This document shows positions 6,247 through 11,174 of a stretch of 11,174 nt of DNA, in pieces (positions within the stretch are counted from its first letter, which is position 1; each line of letters begins with the position of its first letter). This DNA comes from Salibacteraceae bacterium (lineage in GTDB: Bacteria > Bacteroidota > Bacteroidia > Flavobacteriales_G > Salibacteraceae). The notes below the pieces were generated by a model that was not told the DNA's origin, did no database searches, and was given only the letters and a program-made list of their open reading frames with translations. Made by a program: the position numbers and the translations under genes. The stretch is taken from positions 1 to 11,174 of the forward strand of contig JALRDM010000116.1 of NCBI GenBank assembly GCA_023262195.1. The letters run 5' to 3'.

Positions 6247-9132
6247 ATGGGACCTATAAAAAGGAATCCACTCTTACTGTTAACCACCATCTTATGGGTA
6301 GTAATAACGGTGTTCATTGAGCCTGGCAGGTACTCTAAGTCTGAACTGCCTAAACATTCTCTGTCGGTAGATAGTGTTGCAGGCTATGAACGAGGGAATG
6401 GTAAGAGTCATTTTGAAGAGCTTCACGAAAATTTTTTCATCACTTATCCTGGCAAGAAAGCCCCTGTCATTGCTTACTTGTCCTTTGATGAATCTATAGA
6501 TATCCTACTGCGGGGAGGTGTAGTATCTTGGGCTGAAACAGAAGACACTACACGTTCAAGAATCGATTATCATATCGCATTGAACGACAGTTTGCTATAT
6601 CGCCAAGCCTCAGTTACTCAACCCTTTCGCGAAGTATTTCATGTTGATTCCGGAGATTTGATGTCGATTACCATTGATAAAGGAGATGAATGGTATTACG
6701 ATGAAGGATACTTCGAAATAAAACACCACCATCCTTGGTTGCCCTTAATCGTTATTGTTTGTACGCTACTCGCATCTTTAGTGCTCAGTCTGACGATATT
6801 ACGAGCTCCACTCAGCCTCCCGATGGTACTTCTTGCTATTTTCTTATTCTACTTTGATGAGGTGAGCATAGTAAGAGCGTATCACTTGCACATATCATTA
6901 ATATGGGCCTTGTCATTGATAATGGGCATCACGGTGTTACGTTTAATTTATTTTAAGCGAACAACAATTAACTTATTAAAAAACAGCGGTTTAGCTACAC
7001 TTCTTTTCTTGTTGTTTTTAATTCCGCTGCTTAACATGATGAACTTTCTCCGGTTTGATAAAGGACTCGCTCAATATGACTACTACGCTATATTTCAGAC
7101 CAATTGGACAGAAGCTTTTCAATACGCAACTACTAATTCAAATTACGCAGTAACAAGCCTTACCGCTTATGTGCTTTTGGCATTGGTGCTTTACCTATTC
7201 GACCTCTCTCACAAACGGATAACAGTATCGCCAAAACTGCGACTCGCATTACTATTAGCAGCATTGATTGGTATGATATCGTTTCCAGTTTCAACAAGTA
7301 TCTCCGATGCAGCAATAGCATTCTCGACATATCGAAGTGAGTTGGCTGGTTTCATTGCATTACAAGATTCGCTCACCCAAAAAAGTACAACACTAGGCGC
7401 TACCACCAATGCCCAAAACGAATTGCACATAGTCGTCATTGGAGAGTCACACAATAAACACCACATGTCTCTCTATGGCTATCATAGAAACACCACCCCT
7501 CGCCTCGATGCTTTGGCTAAGCAGGGCGAAATCATTGTGATGGATGAGGCCATTGCTCATCACACTCATACCCATCCCGTATTAGAGCTTTCGCTATCCT
7601 CGGCTAATTTGTACAACCAGCGTAGATTGAAAAACAGCTATACTATCATTAACGTACTCAATGCAGCTGATTATAAAACCACTTGGTTGAGTAACCAAAT
7701 AAAGATTGGCGCATGGGATAACCACGTTTCATTGATCGCGATGGGGTGCGATAGTGAGTACTTCTTAAATAAGAACATTGGCACAACGTTCACCTCGATG
7801 AGCTATGACGAAATAGTCTTGAACAATTTAAAATCGATCATTGAAAAAGAGGATGCCAGAAACCATGTAATATTCATTCATATCATGGGGAGTCATGGCA
7901 ACTATGGCGACCGATGGCCCGAGAATCGAGAGAAATTTCAAAACCCAACCAAAGGTCAGTTTGGCAACTTCAACACTTGGATTGTTGATGATTATGACAA
8001 CAGCATTTACTACAACGATTCTATCCTCACAGAGATCATCGCAGTCCTTAACAAGGCACCACAATCAAAAAAGAGTTTGGTATACTTTGCCGACCACAGC
8101 GAAGAAGTATCTCGAGGTGATGGTCACAGCATGGCGCTATTTGATTATGAAATGACCGAAATCCCAATGTTCTGGTGGTTTAGTGAAGGTTACAAGCAGA
8201 CCTACCCACAGCGTGTAGAGCACCTTAATCAGAATAAGTTCAAGGTATTCACCAACGATTTAATCTATGATCAAGTTGCTGAAATTGCTAGTATTGATGG
8301 AGCGGAGAGTGAAGCTCGCCTTAATCTGTTTAACCCAGCTTATGCGCTACCGATGGAGAATATAAAATTGGTTGATCAAAGCCACCCCTATGGTGCTGAT
8401 ATGAATGTTTATTACATAGAGCGCGTCAACAATGATTCGCTGCACAAAGGCTGGCAACAAAAACTGGGGGTTCACCGAGCAAACACCATCGGCAAACTTC
8501 ATCATGCCACCAATAGACTTGGTTTCAAACAAGTAGAACTCGATGTGGTCTTTCATTCGGATTCCGTCATTTGGTTTGAAATCGGACATGGAGAGCGAGA
8601 GTCGATGACAGCCATGGATTTGAGAACTTACTTGGCAGACCCACAATGTGCCAATATTGATCGCTTCTGGTTGGATGTAAAGAATATAAATGACAACAAT
8701 ATTGATGACTTATTAGCGCATCTTGGAGACAGTTTATTCCAACAATTTAAAGCGAAGTTGATTATTGAGAGCTCCACCAAATCTTCGCGATTCAAAGAAA
8801 TCAACGGGCTTGGCTTCTACACCTCATATTACTTGCCAACTGCAATTGCGGAAGTATCAGATGACCGACAGCTTAGAACTTGGGCCGAAGAAATTTCTGC
8901 TCAAATAAAGTTACAGCGTGTGAGCGCAGTTTCTTTTGACGCAGCCTTATATCCTCGGGTTAAACAATATTTAGAGCCCCGTATTAACGCTGAAATCGAA
9001 TACCTTTCGTGGCAATTAGACCTGAGTATGAGTCAACCCGGTTTGTCCGAAAAGCTTAATTCCAGCTCCGTGGCAAATGACCAACGAGTGAAAATGTTAC
9101 TGATAAAACTCCAATCTAAATTTGATTACTAA
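6247..9132 (+). CDS. EptA/CptA-like phosphoethanolamine transferase fused to a GDPD-like C-terminal domain
   Basis: A 961-residue inner-membrane protein, almost twice the family's usual 500-580. One TM helix (about 8-25) is followed by a roughly 135-residue probably beta-rich extracytoplasmic loop, then about six TM helices up to residue 350. The catalytic alkaline-phosphatase-fold domain (about 390-690) shows VVIGESHNKHHMSLYGYHR with nucleophile position Ser401, HIMGSH (545-550), ADHSEE with Asp616-His617, and GDGH with His627. The family transfers phosphoethanolamine from phosphatidylethanolamine to lipid A, core sugars or proteins. Residues about 735-900 resemble a glycerophosphodiesterase/PI-PLC-like barrel: HRANT (His743, Arg744), VELDV (Glu764, Asp766), GHGE (His781), LDVK and IIES. 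I chose the ATG at 6247, which leaves a short charged tail before the first TM; a GTG at 6229 in the same frame is the alternative (967 residues). The stop overlaps the next start by one base. Confidence 0.82.
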   Translation: MGPIKRNPLLLLTTILWVVITVFIEPGRYSKSELPKHSLSVDSVAGYERGNGKSHFEELHENFFITYPGKKAPVIAYLSFDESIDILLRGGVVSWAETEDTTRSRIDYHIALNDSLLYRQASVTQPFREVFHVDSGDLMSITIDKGDEWYYDEGYFEIKHHHPWLPLIVIVCTLLASLVLSLTILRAPLSLPMVLLAIFLFYFDEVSIVRAYHLHISLIWALSLIMGITVLRLIYFKRTTINLLKNSGLATLLFLLFLIPLLNMMNFLRFDKGLAQYDYYAIFQTNWTEAFQYATTNSNYAVTSLTAYVLLALVLYLFDLSHKRITVSPKLRLALLLAALIGMISFPVSTSISDAAIAFSTYRSELAGFIALQDSLTQKSTTLGATTNAQNELHIVVIGESHNKHHMSLYGYHRNTTPRLDALAKQGEIIVMDEAIAHHTHTHPVLELSLSSANLYNQRRLKNSYTIINVLNAADYKTTWLSNQIKIGAWDNHVSLIAMGCDSEYFLNKNIGTTFTSMSYDEIVLNNLKSIIEKEDARNHVIFIHIMGSHGNYGDRWPENREKFQNPTKGQFGNFNTWIVDDYDNSIYYNDSILTEIIAVLNKAPQSKKSLVYFADHSEEVSRGDGHSMALFDYEMTEIPMFWWFSEGYKQTYPQRVEHLNQNKFKVFTNDLIYDQVAEIASIDGAESEARLNLFNPAYALPMENIKLVDQSHPYGADMNVYYIERVNNDSLHKGWQQKLGVHRANTIGKLHHATNRLGFKQVELDVVFHSDSVIWFEIGHGERESMTAMDLRTYLADPQCANIDRFWLDVKNINDNNIDDLLAHLGDSLFQQFKAKLIIESSTKSSRFKEINGLGFYTSYYLPTAIAEVSDDRQLRTWAEEISAQIKLQRVSAVSFDAALYPRVKQYLEPRINAEIEYLSWQLDLSMSQPGLSEKLNSSSVANDQRVKMLLIKLQSKFDY

Positions 9133-9680
9133 TGAGAACTCTCTCCTTACTCCTAGTGTGCAGCTTTGCACTTATGCAAACCAGCTGCGGCCAAAAATCA
9201 GATCGAAAAAGCCCGCCAGCAAAGGCTGAAATTTCAATGGGTGATTTCGAGGCGTCCATCAACTACGGACAACCAAGTAAAAACGGAAGACTAATTTTCG
9301 GTACGAAAGAAGCTGATGCTCTTGTTCCATATGGATAGCCATGGCGCACGGGAGCCAATGAAGCGACTGAAATCACACTTTCAAAATCGGTCACTATAGC
9401 AGGAAATACGCTTGATGCTGGAACATATTCGATCTATACAATTCCCGGAGAAAACGAATGGGTGATCGCTTTCAATAGTGAAACCGATTTTTGGGGAAGA
9501 TCCTTGTTTGGTAGTCCATACAAGGAAGAAAAAGATGTTTTTCGAATCAACGTCACCCCAAAAACATCCGAAAGTGTGACAGAAGCATTCATAATTTCAA
9601 TGAAGGAGGTATCCGAAACTTCTGTAAGTGTAACGATGGCTTGGGATCAAACCAGCGTAGCCTTTGACATGATGTTCTAG
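9132..9680 (+). pseudogene. DUF2911 lipoprotein gene interrupted by an in-frame amber codon
   Basis: One continuous frame encodes a 182-residue DUF2911 protein except for a TAG at 9336-9338 (codon 69). Before it are a signal peptide with a lipoprotein-like TSC (Cys19), the INYGQPSKNGRLIFG segment and LVPYG. After it, in the same frame, come PWRTGANEATEITLSK, GNTLDAGTYSIYTIPG and WVIAFN, followed by the family's C-terminal strands, ending in TAG at 9678. As I recall, the family consensus reads VPYGKVWRTGANEAT, so the stop sits where Lys is expected; AAG to TAG is one substitution. No frameshift is involved. It is either a recent nonsense pseudogene, a sequencing error or a recoded site. The 68-residue product would lose nearly the whole domain. 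The function of DUF2911 is unknown; intact members are exported or lipid-anchored. It is the last gene of the + strand run. Confidence 0.85.
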
Positions 9681-11092
9681 GGATTCGGCTCAAGTTCTCC
9701 TTCGCTGCTCGCTACGATGGTAGAAACCGAAGCGTCACCCGTAACGTTAACCACGGTCCTACACATATCTAAGATTCGATCAACAGGAAAGATCAGGGCG
9801 ATCCAAGCTGGATTTAAGCCTACCGACTCCAAGACAATAATCATGAGTACGAGGCCAGCGCTCGGTACAGCAGCCGCACCAATAGAAGCAAGCGTAGCAG
9901 TAATAATGATGGTGAGTTGTTGCATCAAACTCAAATCCACCATGTGAAACTGCGCTAGTGCCACCACGGCCACCGCTTGATATAAGCTGGTACCATCCAT
10001 ATTCACTGTGGCACCTATGGGCAATACGAAACTGGTTGTTCGTTCGCTCACGCCCAAATTCTTGTTTACTGCGTTCATCGTAACTGGCAGTGTTGCTACG
10101 GAAGAGCTTGTAGAAAAAGCAGTGATTTGAGCGTCTCTAATCCCAGAAAGAAACTTGCGATAATTCATTGACTTTACCAATGCCGATACAACCAGTGGAT
10201 AGAAAATAAAAACCATAATCACCAGCCCAAGCACCACTACGAGAGAATACCTCCACAAAAAGTCTAGCAACTCAAAAAATCGGTCTGGATCGGTCCCTGC
10301 AGCCTTCACAATCTGGCCCGCCATAAGCGCAAAAACGAAAATGGGCATGGCTTTCATAACTACCCAAATCATTCGAACGAACACCTCATTGAATCCATCC
10401 ACCAGCTTAATGACAGGTTCTGCCTTTTCAGGATCGATCATCACTAAAATGAGGCCGAAAAAAATCGCAAAGAAGATGATTTGTAGCATGGATGTGTCTG
10501 CCAGAGCCTGAAAGATATTGGTGGGCACCACGTCAACTACAGGTTTCAACGGACCGAAGTCTTTTTGATTCTGCTTCTCACGTTTTGCCTTTTCAATCTT
10601 ATCCGAAACCCATTCATTAGACTCTTGCTTTTGTCCTTTCAACTCTGCAACCAGTACCTGGTTTTTTTCATCACAACCAATGCAGATATTGTCAAGTTTC
10701 ATAACGCCATTAGCATCACGCCAAAGTTCATACCCAATGCGGTTGCGTTCGCGAATGTTGTCTGCTTGTGCATTTCCTGGAGCAAAGGCATTCACCAAGG
10801 CAAGACCGATGGTTACTGAAATCATGGTGGTCACCAAGTACAGTCCCAAGGTCTTCAAACCCATCTTACCCAGCTTATTGATGTCTTTAAGCGAGGTTAC
10901 TCCAAGTATTACTGAAAACAATACCATAGGCACGGCAATCAGCTTTAACACATTGATGAAAATGTCACCCAGAGGTTTGATGTAATAGGTGGTGAACTGA
11001 TTCCAACCGAAGCTAATGCTCAACCACGCATACAACGCTCCAAGGATGATTCCTGCGATGACTTGCCAATGAAGTGGGATTTTTCTGAGCAT
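9677..11092 (-). CDS. Dicarboxylate/amino acid:cation symporter (DAACS, GltP/DctA family)
   Basis: A 471-residue inner-membrane secondary transporter that takes up glutamate/aspartate or C4-dicarboxylates with Na+ or H+. The re-entrant hairpin 1 serine motif STSSSVATLP (327-336), NMDGTSLYQ (364-372) in TM7, hairpin 2 around AAAVPSAG (406-413), and TM8 LDMCRTVVNVTGD with Asp442, Arg445, Asn449 and Asp453 are all present. Arg445 matches the GltPh arginine that binds an acidic side chain, so an acidic substrate is likely. Between TM3 and TM4 is a hydrophilic insert of about 80 residues (107-188) with charged residues and a CIGC pair (Cys137, Cys140), which should face the periplasm. The start (MLRKIPLHWQ) gives the expected short N-terminal helix. 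It converges on the DUF2911 gene, overlapping by three bases at the stop codons, and is divergent from the partial gene at 11145. Confidence 0.94.
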   Translation of the reverse strand: MLRKIPLHWQVIAGIILGALYAWLSISFGWNQFTTYYIKPLGDIFINVLKLIAVPMVLFSVILGVTSLKDINKLGKMGLKTLGLYLVTTMISVTIGLALVNAFAPGNAQADNIRERNRIGYELWRDANGVMKLDNICIGCDEKNQVLVAELKGQKQESNEWVSDKIEKAKREKQNQKDFGPLKPVVDVVPTNIFQALADTSMLQIIFFAIFFGLILVMIDPEKAEPVIKLVDGFNEVFVRMIWVVMKAMPIFVFALMAGQIVKAAGTDPDRFFELLDFLWRYSLVVVLGLVIMVFIFYPLVVSALVKSMNYRKFLSGIRDAQITAFSTSSSVATLPVTMNAVNKNLGVSERTTSFVLPIGATVNMDGTSLYQAVAVVALAQFHMVDLSLMQQLTIIITATLASIGAAAVPSAGLVLMIIVLESVGLNPAWIALIFPVDRILDMCRTVVNVTGDASVSTIVASSEGELEPNP

Positions 11093-11144
11093 AATGGAAC
11101 TTTCGGATATTTAGGTGTCGGGTAAAGTATGTCTAGAAAACACC

Positions 11145-11174
11145 ATGGCAAAAAAGGAGAAAAAGACCACACCG
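11145..11174 (+). CDS. Start of a divergent gene, cut by the window end
   Basis: An ATG at 11145 opens a frame that runs uninterrupted to the last base, giving ten residues (MAKKEKKTTP). A lysine-rich start of this kind is common for cytoplasmic proteins. The position, 52 bases from the divergent symporter start, suits a real gene. Nothing more can be said about the product. Confidence 0.4.
   Translation, partial: MAKKEKKTTP

Noticed and set aside
11093-11144. Divergent promoters between the symporter and the partial gene
   Set aside because: Only partial -7-like matches (for example TACTTTAC on the - strand) without a -33 element; transcription must start near here, but I cannot place it.

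Overview
The window looks like chromosomal DNA of a Bacteroidota member, probably a flavobacterium-like marine lineage; the group is inferred from gene content and cannot be fixed to a genus from sequence alone. The signs are: a tRNA gene without an encoded CCA; gene starts that mostly lack Shine-Dalgarno sequences; families typical of the phylum (a DUF4105/Lnb-type protein, a DUF2911 lipoprotein, a lipoprotein with a QKRKYRKG motif, a signal peptide ending FG|QE); and moderately AT-rich composition.

Layout. Positions 1-47 are the 3' part of a tRNA-Lys(UUU) gene, cut by the window edge and followed by a strong intrinsic terminator. About 120 bases further on, the last 17 bases of the tRNA recur with one mismatch, again followed by a terminator (to 209). 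The rest of this gene-poor leader (210-342) holds no recognised gene, only a possible 24-codon leader ORF with a textbook Shine-Dalgarno sequence.

From 343 to 9680 eight genes lie head to tail on the + strand. They overlap by 14, 4, 4 and 1 bases or are separated by 3, 25 and 48 bases, so they probably form one or two operons (343-4077 and 4126-9680). Four are nucleotide-sugar enzymes: a CDP-glucose 4,6-dehydratase (rfbG), an RmlC-type epimerase, an RmlD-type 4-ketoreductase, and a DegT-fold enzyme with His instead of Lys at the cofactor position, which marks it as a sugar 3-dehydratase. Together they could make a CDP-3,6-dideoxyhexose, with the epimerase pointing to an L-sugar of the ascarylose type, for a surface polysaccharide. 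The 3-dehydratase lacks the iron-sulfur cysteines of the classical CDP-sugar enzyme and no E3 reductase gene is present, so it may use ColD-type chemistry. The cytidylyltransferase (RfbF) that would supply CDP-glucose is not in the window.

Interleaved with these are envelope genes: a periplasmic DUF4105/Lnb-domain membrane protein (possible lipoprotein N-acyltransferase relative), a lipobox-bearing polytopic membrane protein, a very large phosphoethanolamine-transferase-like protein carrying an apparent glycerophosphodiesterase-like domain at its C-terminus, and a DUF2911 lipoprotein gene interrupted by an in-frame amber codon. The common theme is modification of the outer surface: deoxysugars, lipoprotein acylation and phosphoryl-alcohol decoration.

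On the - strand (9677-11092) is a dicarboxylate/amino acid:cation symporter whose stop codon interlocks with that of the DUF2911 gene in a shared CTAG. A divergent gene probably begins at 11145 and runs off the window. The gaps 4078-4125 and 11093-11144 hold no promoter or terminator that I can support.
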